Shown piece by piece: positions 21,063 to 35,000 of a DNA stretch of 64,000 nucleotides. The notes beneath the pieces were generated by a model that was not told where the DNA came from, searched no databases, and saw only the letters and a program-made list of their open reading frames with translations. Origin of the DNA: Brachycybe producta. Taxonomy: Eukaryota; Arthropoda; Diplopoda; Playtdesmida; Andrognathidae. Position numbers and translations under genes: made by a program. The DNA lies in contig JAUPFP010000003.1 of assembly GCA_036925085.1 (NCBI GenBank), positions 6,008,479-6,072,478 of the forward strand, read 5' to 3'. Position 1 is the stretch's first letter; the number at the start of each line of letters is the position of its first letter.

Positions 21063-22914
21063 CGTATATGTATATATATATATATGTAATCGCTAAACTC
21101 CAAAACCGTTTGACCGATCACCATGAAAATTACCACGTATATGTATTTTTTCATGGAGAAGGTTTTTATGCTATCCCCTTTGTTGTAGGTCGCCACCAGA
21201 TGGCGCTGCAGTATATCAACTTCTATACCTATTGGGGCGAATGTCCCTTTATGGCAAATGATTTTAGTTTCAAACATCCTTTTAGGCAAATAGTTTGTTT
21301 CAAACATCCTTTTGGGGCAAATGTCCCATTAGAACAAATGGTTTTAGTTTCAAACCATCTTTTAGGGCAAATGGTTTTAATTTCAAACATCCTTTTAGGG
21401 CAAATGGTTTTAGGCCAAATGTACCACTAGAGCAAATGGTTTCAGTTTCAAAGACCTTTTTAGGACAAGTTTTTAGGGCAAATGTCTCTTTAGGGCAAAC
21501 ATCCGTTGAGAACAATTGGTTTGTTTCAAACATATTTTTAGGGCCAATGGTTTTTGGTCAAATGTCCCTTAAATATTACAAATGCTTTTAGTTTCAAACA
21601 TTCTTTTAGGGCAAATAGTTTAGGGCAAATGTCCATTTAGAGCAAATGGTTTTAGTTTCAAACATCCTTTTAGGGCAAATGGTTTTAGTTTCAAACATTT
21701 TTAGGGCAAATTATTTTAGAACAAATTTACCTTTAAGGCAAATGGTTTATTGCAAATGTACCTTTAGAGCAAATGGTTTTAGGGCAAATGTACATTTAGG
21801 GGAAATGGTTTTAGTTTCAAACATTTTAGGGCAAATCATTTTAGAACATATTTCCCTTTAAGGTAAATGGTTTATTGCAAATGTACCTTTAGAGCAAATG
21901 GTTTTAGGGCAAATTTACCTTTAGATCAAATGGTTTTAGTTTCAAACATTCTTTTATGGCAAATGGTTTTAGTTTTAAACATTATTTTACAGCAAATGAT
22001 TTAGGGCAAATGTCCATTTAGAGCAAATGGTTTTAGTTTCAAACATCATTTTAGGGCAAATGGTTTTAGGGCAAATGGTTTTAGTTTCAAACATTTTTAG
22101 GGCAAATCAATTTAAAACAACTTTCCCTTTAAGGCAAATGGTTTATTGCAAATGTACCATTAGAGCAAATGGTTTTAGGGCAAATTTACGTTTAGATCAA
22201 ATGGTTTTAGTTTCAAACATTCTTTTACAGCAAATGGTTTTAGTTTTAAACATTATTTTACAGCAAATGGTTTTAGTTTCAAACATTATTTTACAGCAAA
22301 TGGTTTTAGTTTTAAACATTCTTTTACAGGAAATGTACCTTTAGGTCAAGTATTTTTAGAGCAAATGTACTTTTAGGACAATCGGTTTAAGGGCAAGTGT
22401 TTTTAGTTTCAAACATTTTTAGGGCAAATCATTTTAGAACAACTTTCCCTTTAAGGCAAATGGTTTATTGCAAATGTATCATTAGAGCAAATGGTTTTAG
22501 GGCAAATTTACGTTTAGATCAAATGGTTTTAGTTTCAAACATTCTTTTACGGTAAATGGTTTTAGTTTTAAACATTCTTTTACGGCAAATGGTTTTAGTT
22601 TCAAACATTCTTTTACAGGAAATGTACCTTTAGGTCAAGTATTTTTAGAGCAAATGTACTTTTAGGACAATCGGTTTAAGGGCAAGTGTTTCTAAGACAA
22701 ATGTCTCTAGGGCAAACAGTTTTAGGGCAAATGTATCTTTATTGCAAATGGCTGTGGGGCAAGTGGATTTAGGGCAAGTGTCCATTTAGAGCAAATGTTT
22801 CTTTAGGGCAAATAGTTTCAAGGCTTAGGACAAATGTCTATATACTGGATGTGGAAGGGGTATCTTCATATTTTGCCCCGGGCAATGCCGGGTAACTCAG
22901 CTAGTGTATATATA

Positions 22915-22964
<50 letters not shown>

Positions 22965-25900
22965 TATATGTACAAGCCCGAGTAATATCGACAAACTCGT
23001 GAGCAAAGATACAAGTAGTACGAGTAATGCAAACCATGGACTTGTCTCCCCCGCTTGGTGTCGGTATATCAAAGAGGTGCTCGTCAAGACTTGCAAGTTA
23101 TTGGATGGAGACAGCACAGTTTTGTTGACTCGCTGTACTGGTAGCGTCTCTCCCAACAAAAACTAAAACTTAGCGCTGGTAATCAAAACTTCGTCATTGC
23201 TCATTGGATCTACACGAGTCAATTAAAGCCTCTCGAGCAGGGTGGCTGGTTTTTTTGATTTTTTTTTTAAATCAAATAAATCAATTTGTTTTATTTAAAT
23301 CAGATTTTTTTGATTTAAATCAGATGTTTTTGATTTTTTTTTTCATTTATATGAAATATTAATTTTTGTTATGATGATGTCTGCAAAAATGAGTAATATA
23401 CTAATAACATTGTTAATCGTTAAGTTGTTAGTAAAATAAGTGCAAAATAAGAAAAAAATGTTAATAAACATTCAAATTTGAAAATAATGTTTCAAGCACT
23501 TTTAATTTCACATTCTGAACATAAACACGAGCTTTGCAGAGCTTTCAGTTCCCAGAGCAAATCAGTGTCTCAGAGGTAAACTGTGTTAAGTCACTTTTTT
23601 TTAAAAAAACACGATTTTTTACATCTATATACGATATAAAATTCGTCAAGTTTTATCAGAGGCGAACAGTGTTAAGTCCACAGTTTTACACATCGGCTGC
23701 TAGATGGTTTTATACCATGTTAAGTCCTATTCCTTTAATGAAGAGGAAAACTTTCAAATGACTCTTCATGTAAAATATAGGTTTGGTGACTTAACACAGT
23801 TTACCTCTGAGGCTCTTAAATTGCATGATTACTATTGCTATTTATATCAATGTGTCCCTATAATGATTTTTCCACCAGTCATTTGGGGATACTTCCTCAA
23901 GTATATCTTCCCAAAAAATAATGCATTAACAAAAGGACTACTACCAGACTTTATTTTTTATAAACATAAAGAAAAATGCTGGGAAGTGTTTTATATATTA
24001 TTAAATAAATGTGAATATTTTTTTAAAAAGAATCATTTGATTTATTTAAAAAAAAATCAATAGATTTAAATCACAATTTAAATCATGATTTAAATCAATG
24101 TGATTTAAATCACTGCCACCCTGCTCTCGAGTAACTGAACTCTCAACCCTCAGTTTACAAGAGCACGAGCCCGACAAGTCAACAACGGCACAGGCTTGAG
24201 TACGAGCACGAGTAGTCTGAACGCACCCTCAGATGTAAAAATCGTCTCTTTTTTTAAAAAAATGTGACTTAACACCGTTTACCTCTGAGGTACTAATAAA
24301 GTCATGAGATTCATTTTTTTCACATCACTTACCTGATTTTCTGAGATGCTTACTGTACTTGTATATACGGTCCATATAACTGTTTCACTACAGGGTGGAG
24401 TTGTAAGTGATCCTCTGTATGTGTAGAATGACTGACGGGAAATTTTGGGTAGGATATCTTGAATATATGGGTCAGGTGCATATATTTCTGTCTCTTGGCC
24501 CTCATACGTTACATATTTGAAGTACTTCAGAAGTGATGTTAAGTATGGATTATCTTTCTTTGATATCTGAGAATATGAAATAATATTGATATTAACTAGG
24601 AATGGGACATTCAAATCCCGGGAATCTAGCAAAATATTCTATATTCGAAAACTCGAATCTTCGCGCTTTTTCGTCTTTCGAATCTTAGCCTAAAAGATGG
24701 CCCCCTAAGAAGTTAGCAGACGAAACTTTAACATGGAACACTATGGAAAAATCGGAGCACTGGTAAGTTTTTTTTGCCATTTTCTCGCAAATTACACAAA
24801 CAATTATCGTGAATTTTTGAAAAAATAAAGACAAAAGTACGTAGTTTTACATTCTTGCATTAGTTTTTTTTTAATATTTGACATTGTTTGTTGTTTTGAT
24901 GTTTTGTTCCGAACGTTGCTGTTAAACCTAAACTTTTAACATGGAGGCCAATGGAGATTTCGATACGTCTGTAAGTTCTTTTGCTTATTTCTTGCAAATT
25001 ACTTGCACAATTAAATAATAATATATAATTATTATATATATTATATTATTATATATATTATTATTATATATATAATTATTAATAATAATTTATAAAAATA
25101 GTACGTAGTTTCACAATAAAGCATTGGTTTTTTAAATGTCCCTCATTGTTTGTTTGTTTTTAATGTTTTATTCTGAACCCTACACTGAATAGTTGAAGTG
25201 AATTTTTTTACTAACACATGAAAAACAAACAAACAAGAACATTTAATTAAACAATGATTAATTATAAAAACTACCTATTTATGTTTATTTCTTTAAAATT
25301 TCACGATAATTGTGCAAATAATTTACAAGAAATAAACAAAATAACTTACCGACTTATTGAATTAAAAATCTCCATTGGCTTCCATGTTAAAAGTTTCGGT
25401 TTAATAGCAAAGTTCAGAACAAACATCGAAAACAACAAAACAACGTGAAATATTAAAAAAAAAACTGGATGTGAAACTACGTACTTTTGTCTTTTATTTT
25501 TTTGAAAAATTCACGAAAATTGGGCGAGTAATTTGCGAGAAAACGGCAAAAAAAACTTACCGGTGCAGCGATTTTTCCATTGAGTCCCATGTTAAAAGTT
25601 TAGTCTGATAACTTGTTACGGGCCACCTTTTATCCTTTTTGATCCTATTTTATTGGGCAATAAGGTCCATTGCCATCTTTCACACCCTGTGGGCCTGTTT
25701 CAATAGCTGATAAATCATTCTAGACGATATTACAATATTGATCACATGTCACTTCATTATAAATTATAGTAACATCAGCAAAAAGTATACTTAGAATTGA
25801 AAGGGTATTGTTAAACACGATCAAACGACCAAGTAGCTTTGAAGTTTGAGCACAGAATACAGTGTTGCCAACAACTCTGGACAAAAAACCACTATCTTGA

Positions 25901-28900
25901 TAACAAAAAACTACTAGACGCCCACTAAAACCACATCTAAAGAAACTAGATTTCCCACTGTAAAAACACACAAGAAAGACTAGATTTCCCGTTAAAACTA
26001 CAAATAATATACCAGATTTCCACTAGTTTTTGAAATGTTTATTGTACATAATAAACTTTTTTTTTACTTTTGCTTAGGGGTAAAAATTTTATAGTTTTAG
26101 TGCCTTAGTGAAAAAACTACAGGCAGTTCTGCTCAGCACTAAGTTCTCGTTTGCCACGCATTTTTATGGGCGTCATTAATTTCTAATTGGTTTGTTAATT
26201 GGTCTGACGATGCATTCCCCGCCTTTTTATGAGAGATGGCAGTATCTAATTGGTTCATTATTGGTCTGACGCTCAATAAAAGGGAGGAACAAAGGAAAAC
26301 TTAGTGCTGAGCATAACCGCTGGTAAAAAAACTAACTTCTCACTAAATTCTCAAAAAAAAAACTAGAAAACCCACTAGGCACTAGACGACAATTTTCAGC
26401 CACTAGATAGCAAAGAAAAAAACTAGATCTAGTGGGAATTACACCGAGTTGGCAACACTGACAGAATATAAATCTCCAATAGTGAACGTCTCATCGGCAG
26501 TTTCCATTGGCGATCAATAGATGGCACTGCTAACGCAAATCTGCAAGATTTTGATCGCCAATGGAAACTGCCGATGAGACGTTCACTATAGGAGCCATAG
26601 ATAGTCGCCGAAAATTACATTAAATTAAATTACAATTAATGAATAAAATTTATTTGGCGTTTTTTTGCGCGCCTGCGGCGTGCGAATCTAAATGAAGGTC
26701 CCCCCCCCACCAATAAAAAGAGAAAAAAAAAATGTTGAAAATGTAGGAGGCACGAACCCCTAATTGCAAAAATAAAAACGCTCATTGAGCCAGTGGCGGA
26801 TTTAGGTTTTGTTGCTTGGAGGGGGGAGGGGGGAACGCAAATTTAATGAGGACGCCAGGCCGCCAAATTTATTAATTTAGTAAATTAATTCTAATTCATC
26901 GAACATGTCAAACAGAATCAGCAATAGAAACAATGACTTTTTAAAACTTTAGTAATTTAAATGAGTGTGAATAGTGTATTTATTGATATAAGCAAGAAAC
27001 TTACTAGTTTATATAAATTGCTTTCTGAGTGATTTCATTCAAACAAAGCGATTTACTAGCATTAGCCCACTGGTAACTTCCGTGAGCATGCTCATTGTTG
27101 TCTATCGTTTTAAATAGGAAAATGATTGCAGATTCGTGTTAACAGCGCCATCTATTGATCGCCAATGGAAACTGCCGATGAGACATTCATTATAGGCGCC
27201 AAAGGAAGTTGTGAAAATAAAATAATTTTATATTTCCATCCTGGGGCATAGATGGGCGCCCCCACGCCTATAGCTGAATCCACCACTGCATTGAGCATTA
27301 CAAAATCAAAACACGCTGCAATCAACACTCGACCCTTAGAGCCGGAATAACGAGATGCTAAATACAATACAGGGACGGTTGTTTCTATTTTCCATCACTC
27401 TCCTATGTAAAATGATAGACTGCAATGCGTATGCTCACTCTTTGTTGGAATGTTCAAACGCTATACTGATCAGAATACTTTTTTGCTTCTGTTTCAGAAT
27501 GACAATTTCAATGTTTCAAGTCAATCCACCGGGTTTACAATTAAGGGGTAAAGTAATAAATTGCATATTTATGCTTGAGAACTATTTATTGAACAAAACA
27601 AAGTGGTTTAGGACAAATGCCCCTTTAGGGCAAATATTTATAGGGAAAATGTCCCTTTAGAGCAAATGGTTTCAGGGCAAATTTCCATTCCGGAAAAATG
27701 GTTTTAGGGAAATGTCCCTTTAGGGCAAATGATTTTTATGGCAAGTGTCTATAGGGCAAATACGTCTTTACGGAAAATGGCTTTAGAGAAAAAGGGTTTT
27801 AGGGCAGCTGTCTGTAGGGCAACGGTCTTTAGGGCACAAATGTTACACACCCATTAAAGAGTGTTGTTTTGGGAGGTGAAATCATGGTGAAACTCAATTT
27901 TTAATTTTTTGAGATATGCGACTGTGATTCTCAGCCCATCAATTTGTCAAATTAGTTACTAATCATAGTACATTAATAATACTATCATAAAAGGCATATG
28001 ATTTTTGTTGAGAATTTTTGCATTATGTAATTACTTACAGTAAACATGTATCCAACTACAGCCACACCATCTTTGTAATTTCTTGCAGTGGCTATATCAG
28101 GGTATTTTGAATTGATGTGCACAAAATGCCCCTACATTAGAAATAGAAAATAATACGTTTGTAATAAGTCATTTTGTTGATACTACTGTATACTGATGCA
28201 TGCATGTTTCAGGAGCGTAGCTAGGGGGCTGCATACACAGCAACTGGGGGGGGCACAGGTGGTTTCTGGGCGCAATGTTAAGAGAGTATTGATAAGAAGG
28301 CAACCAGAAAACAATGCACTTTTAGTAAAAAGAAAAATAACTTTGAGTCTTTATAAGGCTATGTATGCTAAATGCTGATTTCACCTTTGAATTCTAGCCT
28401 CTATTCAATTAAGCCTTTAACCAGGTTCTGTAACTGAAAAACGCAATTTTTCGTTTACTTCTGAATTTCTATTTTTCTTTTTTTAAAAAGAATTGCGGGG
28501 CGCGATGAAGATTTTTGCTGTCGGGCACCAAAAACCTAGCTACTCCACTGGCGTGTTTCAAAGTAATTTTGTTACCTCCATTGGAAATGTTTTGCCATTG
28601 ATAGTGTGCTCTGATCCTTTTGCAGATGTGCTACCCCAGTGAAAATGGAATCCAACTAGCTTATAATTAGTGCTAAGCAAACCACCATATATGTATGGAA
28701 TCGAATTCAGGCTGCTGCTGCTTTTGTATACGAATTCGATGTCCACTGTAAATAGAATTAGAATTTAAGTACATTTTTATAGGAGAGTTTTGTCAAGTCT
28801 TCTGAGCTCTGTTTTCATATATTTTTTTCTATTTAAAATTTGAGAGTTTCAATTAAGAGGTTACATCACACAAATTACTTCGAAAAATCTCCCCAAAGAG

Positions 28901-31842
28901 CGCTAGCATCGTTTTTCTATTGAGCCCATAGAACCAATATTAAAGAAAAAATGTTTATTTTTAAATACACAGTCGCGGCAGCAATATGTTTATTTTTCAA
29001 GGTTTCAAAATGCAATGTGCACCTTAAATATATGCTGATCGAGTGATAGAAGGACAAAAAATTGGTAAGTGTGGTTTTAATGCGGGTACGCGCTTGTAAG
29101 CTAAAACATCCATTAAAATTCTTCGTAAAAATACATAAAAATAATTTTAAAAAACCACAATTAAACCATAGTGAAGCCAACACATTGCCGCACGTGCTAA
29201 TTTTTTTAAAATTATTTTTACGTGTTTTTACGAGCATTTTAATGGATGTATTTTTCTTATTTCGACGTACTCAATGGAGTTTAACATAAGAGTTAGAAAT
29301 TAGCGATTTTTAAATAGTTTTTAAAAATAGAACCGCACTTACCAATTGTTTGTCATTCTATCACTCGATCAGCATATATTTAAGGTGCACATTGCACTTT
29401 GAAAACTTAATATTGGACAATTTTTAATTTGAAAAATAAACATATTGCCGCGACTGTGTGTTTTAAAAATTAACATTTTTCTTTCAACATTGGGTCTATG
29501 GGCTCAATAGAAAAACGATGCTAGCGCTCTTTGCGGAGATTTTTCGAAGTAATTTTGTGAGTATTTTCGAAGTATATACTGCGTTTGTATCATATTTAAA
29601 ATTATTATACGACTTACCAGTATGGCCACTGTTTATGATAGTTACATTTTGTGCATTATAACTAGCATAATTTTTGAATGTTACAGGTGTTGTTATGGAT
29701 TTTGTTGATTTCTGTGTGAGAGCAATGGGTGACTGCATGTTTCCACCGCATGCTCCATATCCTGGTAGTTTATACCAATTAGTTGGTCCTGTGGTTTATA
29801 ATTTATAAATATATTAATATCAATTCGTAACTGTCATAAACCTCAATGTGTGTGTGTCAATTGTATATACCATCTGCAGCACCATAAACATAAGACCATT
29901 CTGGAGGTGTAGACTGACTGTCCACATTTACTAGAAAAATAATTAATTGTTTTAACTTAAATAAGTTGTACAAATGTGATAAACAGATTAATTATTTACG
30001 AATAGAATAATCATGAGATTTCTCACATGGAGGAAATTTACTATATTAATGGGCGGTACATGACAAACAACAGTGACAAGCATGAGATGATCGGAAAATC
30101 ATGAAAATCGTAAAAGTCGAATCAAGGTCGGTGTAAACCATTTTGCCACCCTGTGCAAATTGTTAAATTGTTATACTGCCATTTCCCATGAAACATTTCT
30201 TTACAATTTTTACTTTTTTGGGCATATTTATATATATATATATACTAGCTGAGTTACCCGGCGTTGCCCGGGGCAAAATATGAAGATACCCCTTCCACAT
30301 CCAGTATATAGACATTTGTCCTAAGCCTTGAAACTATTTGCCCTAAAGAAACATTTGCTCTAAATGGACACTTGCCCTAAATCCACTTGCCCCACAGCCA
30401 TTTGCAATAAAGATACATTTGCCCTAAAACTGTTTGCCCTAGAGACATTTGTCTTAGAAACACTTGCCCTTAAACCGATTGTCCAAAACGTACATTTGCT
30501 CTAAAAATACTTGACCTAAAGGTACATTTCCTGTAAAAGAATGTTTGAAACTAAAACCATTTGCCGTAAAAGAATGTTTGAAACTAAAACCATTTGATCT
30601 AAACGTAAATTTGCCCTAAAACCATTTGCTCTAATGGTACATTTGCAATAAACTATTTGCCTTAAAGGGAAAGTTGTTCTAAAATGATTTGCCCTAAAAA
30701 TGTTTGAAACTAAAAACACTTGCCCTTAAACCGATTGTCCTAAAAGTACATTTGCTCTAAAAATACTTGACCTAAAGGTACATTTCCTGTAAAAGAATGT
30801 TTAAAACTAAAACCATTTGCCGTAAAAGAATGTTTGAAACTAAAACCATTTGCTGTAAAATAATGTTTAAAACTAAAACCATTTCCCGTAAAAAAATGCT
30901 TGAAACTAAAACCATTTGATCTAAACGTAAATTTGCCCTAAAACCATTTGCTCTAATGGTACATTTGCAATAAACCATTTGCCTTAAAGGGAAAGTTGTT
31001 TTAAATTGATTTGCCCTAAAAATGTTTGAAACTAAAACCATTTGCCCTAAAACCATTTGCCCTAAAATGATGTTTGAAACTAAAACCATTTGCCATAAAA
31101 GAATGTTTGAAACTAAAACCATTTCCTCTAAAGGTACATTTGCACTAAAACGATTTGCTCTAAAGGTACATTTGCAATAAACCATTTGCCTTAAAGGTAA
31201 ATTTGTTCTAAAATAATTTGCCCTAAAAATGTTTGAAACTAAAACCATTTGCCCTAAAAGGATGTTTGAAACTAAAACCATTTGCTCTAAATGGACATTT
31301 GCCCTAAAACCATTTACCCTAAACTATTTGCCCTAAAAGAATGTTTGAAACTAAAAGCATTTGTAATATTTAAGGGACATTTGACCAAAAACCATTGGCC
31401 CTAAAAATATGTTTGAAACAAACCATTTGTTCTCAAGGGATGTTTGCCCTAAAGGGACATTTGCCCTAAAAACTTGTCCTAAAAAGGTCTTTGAAACTGA
31501 AACCATTTGCTCTAGTGGTACATTTGGCCTAAAACCATTTGCCCTAAAAGGATGTTTGAAATTAAAACCATTTGCCCTAAAAGATGGTTTGAAACTTAAA
31601 CCATTTGTTCTAAAGGGACATTTGCCCCAAAAGGATGTTTGAAACAAACTATTTGCCTAAAAGGATGTTTGAAACTAAAATCATTTGCCATAAAGGGACA
31701 TTCGCCCTAATAGGTATAGAAGTTGATATACTGCAGCGCCATCTGGTGGCAACCTACAACAAAGGGGATAGCATAAAAACCTTCTCCATGAAAAAATACA
31801 TATACGTGGTAATTTTCCTGGTGATCGGTCAAACGGTTTTGG

Positions 31843-31931
<89 letters not shown>

Positions 31932-31962
31932 AACAAACATCCATTTTTATATATACAATGTT

Positions 31963-32006
<44 letters not shown>

Positions 32007-35000
32007 GGTATATGTATACATATATATATGTTTCTTTCCTATCCCTGTATGTGTAACGCTGTGTAAACAAGTACAAAAACGCGTAAGCACATCGGAATTT
32101 ATATAAATTTAAATAAATGAACCGCTTTTTTTAAAGGTCAACATTATGTTGCGCTCTCCCCATCCAAGAACCCCATGATATTAAATTGGAGAGGGGAAAA
32201 TGTTGGAAAGCGCGGGCTGCTTTGCCGCTTAGCATGGGAGTATAAACCAGGCCTTAGGCCTTAAGTGAAATGTAGCATGCATGCGTGGGAGACCACACAT
32301 AGGGGGCAACCACCCCCTTTCCAAAGCCATTTTTATTGTACAAACTTTTTATTTTTGAAATTTAAAATAATGATGTTGAAACGATACGTCCAGGAGCGAT
32401 CCTGGCTCGCTTAGTTTTTTGTGGATCGTTTGGTTATTTTTGGATTGGCCTGGAACTTTGTCAACCCTCTGTACTCACGTACAGAGGATTGACCCAGTTC
32501 CATCAGCTGATGACGATGCCAATATCCTGTCTTGGGTCTTGGGTCCCTTTTTCCTCCCAGTCCCACCCCTTAATACAAAGAGATCGACTTGATAAGCCTC
32601 AGCATTGGGTCTATGGGGTGAAAACTTTCTTTTGTAATTTTGTTTTGATTACGATGAATCACTTTTCTATATTTTAGTGACTACTGGTCAATCACATTGA
32701 TTGGCCAGTTTGGTTTTTAAGTTTGATTTTGCCCAATTAGAGAATACTGAGAAAGTGTTCTCAGTATCCTCTTTTTGGGTATAAATAACCACGTATTTTT
32801 GTGTAAAACAAGCAGTCTTGAAAGCAATTATTTGGACACAGACATTATGCCCAAATTTGCCTAGAGATGATGAGATGTAAATAAACTGGAAAGTATAGTT
32901 AAAGAGTTGTTGAAGTTATTTTTATCTTTTAAAAACAAAACGAAGGACTTCAACATTTTGTCATCTAGCACTGTCAACCCAGGTGTAAACCTGGCTCTCC
33001 AGCACTAGATGAGACTTCTGAAGACAGCACGATCAACCAGCTTTTTACGGGCGAAAGCCCGGGGAGTAGCAGACAACAAAAGATCCTTAAAACTGTAAAG
33101 GTTCTTGAAAGAGAAACTTGTGAGGAAATGTATGGGACTAATTTGTTCCCTTCCTCCCGAACCATAATAGAATTAGTGGCCTAGCCAACCACTTTCCGAT
33201 CACCCGAAAGAGCGCTACGATACTTTTTGATAATTCTATTAGACCCCTGAATGTGGTTCGTTACAATGTAAAATAAAAAAATTGAGTAAGTTGAAGAACT
33301 GTTTTGGTTATTGTCCAAACATGCTGACAAGCTGTGTTTAATGTCGGTCCATAAAGAAAATAAAAATTAGATCTAATGAAAGTTTTGTTTCTGAAGTAGT
33401 TGATAAATGTTCCAGAAAACCACGTGGACAGAGACTACTTTTTAAGGATACAAATAATGGAAATTAAGTTTTTTAAACATAAACGTGAACGTCTGCTGTT
33501 TTATTTTGCTTTTGTGTGTATATCTTCTTTCTAATAAATTAATAATTAATAAAAAAAAATATTAATACTTTTAATCACTTAAACGATCTGCAGAGTGCCT
33601 AGGCAATCTGCAGATTAACTGATTCCGCAGATTGACAGTAACATATACATGTGCATTTTAATGAAGTTACTTTTAAATAAATACATACTGATGTAAATTA
33701 ATCTGAACAAGGTTTTATTGGTTGAAAAAGCTTTATTTTGAATACAAACATGTTTTTAGCTTTCAATTTTTTGGGCATAGAATCCAAATGGTTTTTCATG
33801 GATTTCATTCACACTTTCATCACAGAAAACCCTCATCACGTCTGTAATCATGTTTGCTTTTGTAGTACAATCCAATTCGCATCTGCAAAACAACCAACCT
33901 GTTAGTGAATTGCCAAATTCAACACCTGAAACGTATTGAATTTTGCAGATTCACTAAGCGTTCCGCAGATTGACAGTGACATATACAATTTTATAGCAGA
34001 AGCTCAGAAAGATACTACAAAAGAAAACATGATTGCAGCAGTGATGGGAATTTGACTTGATAGTGCTTATTATGCCTATGTGTAAAAGAAATCTGAAAAA
34101 AAATCTTGCAGATTCTATAACCAAACACTAATTGAAATGTTTAGGGCTAAAGGGGTGCACATTAAGTATTAAGATATTTGTTGTTTCATTTAAAAAAAGG
34201 CTTTTTTTCAACGAGTAACGAAATTCAGTAAAAATTGGCACCCACTGGGAGCATTGGACAATTGTCACCACTCTTGTGAAAATTGGCACCCTCACTAATA
34301 GCGTGTCAAAAGGCACCTTCGGACTAGGGTACCATTAGTCGCCATTAAGGGGGTCACTGGGGACTCAAGATTTTGCCCCTCAAAAGGTGCCATTTGGCAC
34401 TTTCTTTTTTAACAGTGTATGTGTGAAAGCTAGGTATTTGATATATTAACAGGTGATCAAATATCGAATGTTGAAAATATTTCTTATAATTCAGATTTAT
34501 AAATGTCACTGTAACATTTGTTATGACGCATCATCAAAGTCATTGTTTTGTACTCTATAGCACATTTGTTACTTTGTTTTATCAAATTATTCTCACTTGT
34601 TTTTTAAAGAGCCTAGATATAGCGTGTAATTCAAAATTTCTCTGAATGTAGGCGCTACGAACGTTGTTGATTTAAAAATGGTTTTTTAACGTTTTTTTTT
34701 TCAGGATTGAAGTCGCATAATAATTAATAGAAAAATAAGTTCGCGTTCTAAGCTTATAAAAAGGAAACATCATGAAGCCAATAGATTACTGCACGTGCTA
34801 ATTATTTTGTTATTTTTTTAAGTGTTTGTGGAATGTTTTTTGGTCCAATGGGACTTAACATGGAGTTAAAAAACGTAAGATTTTAAATGTTATATATAGA
34901 AGCACTTTTATAAATTTAGAAAAAATAATCATCCTGAAGGCACTAAACACATGTAAGTACGCGCTAATTGTTTTATTGTTCTAAATCATTTTTAATGAGA

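Noticed and set aside
20936..21307. Frames rich in YIYIYIYI
   Set aside because: Translated (TA)n microsatellite; the same occurs at 22905-22970 and 31845-31995.
21300..22344. Open frames with repeated [15 protein letters not shown] peptides
   Set aside because: They are translations of the Helitron minisatellite in several frames and both strands, not genes.
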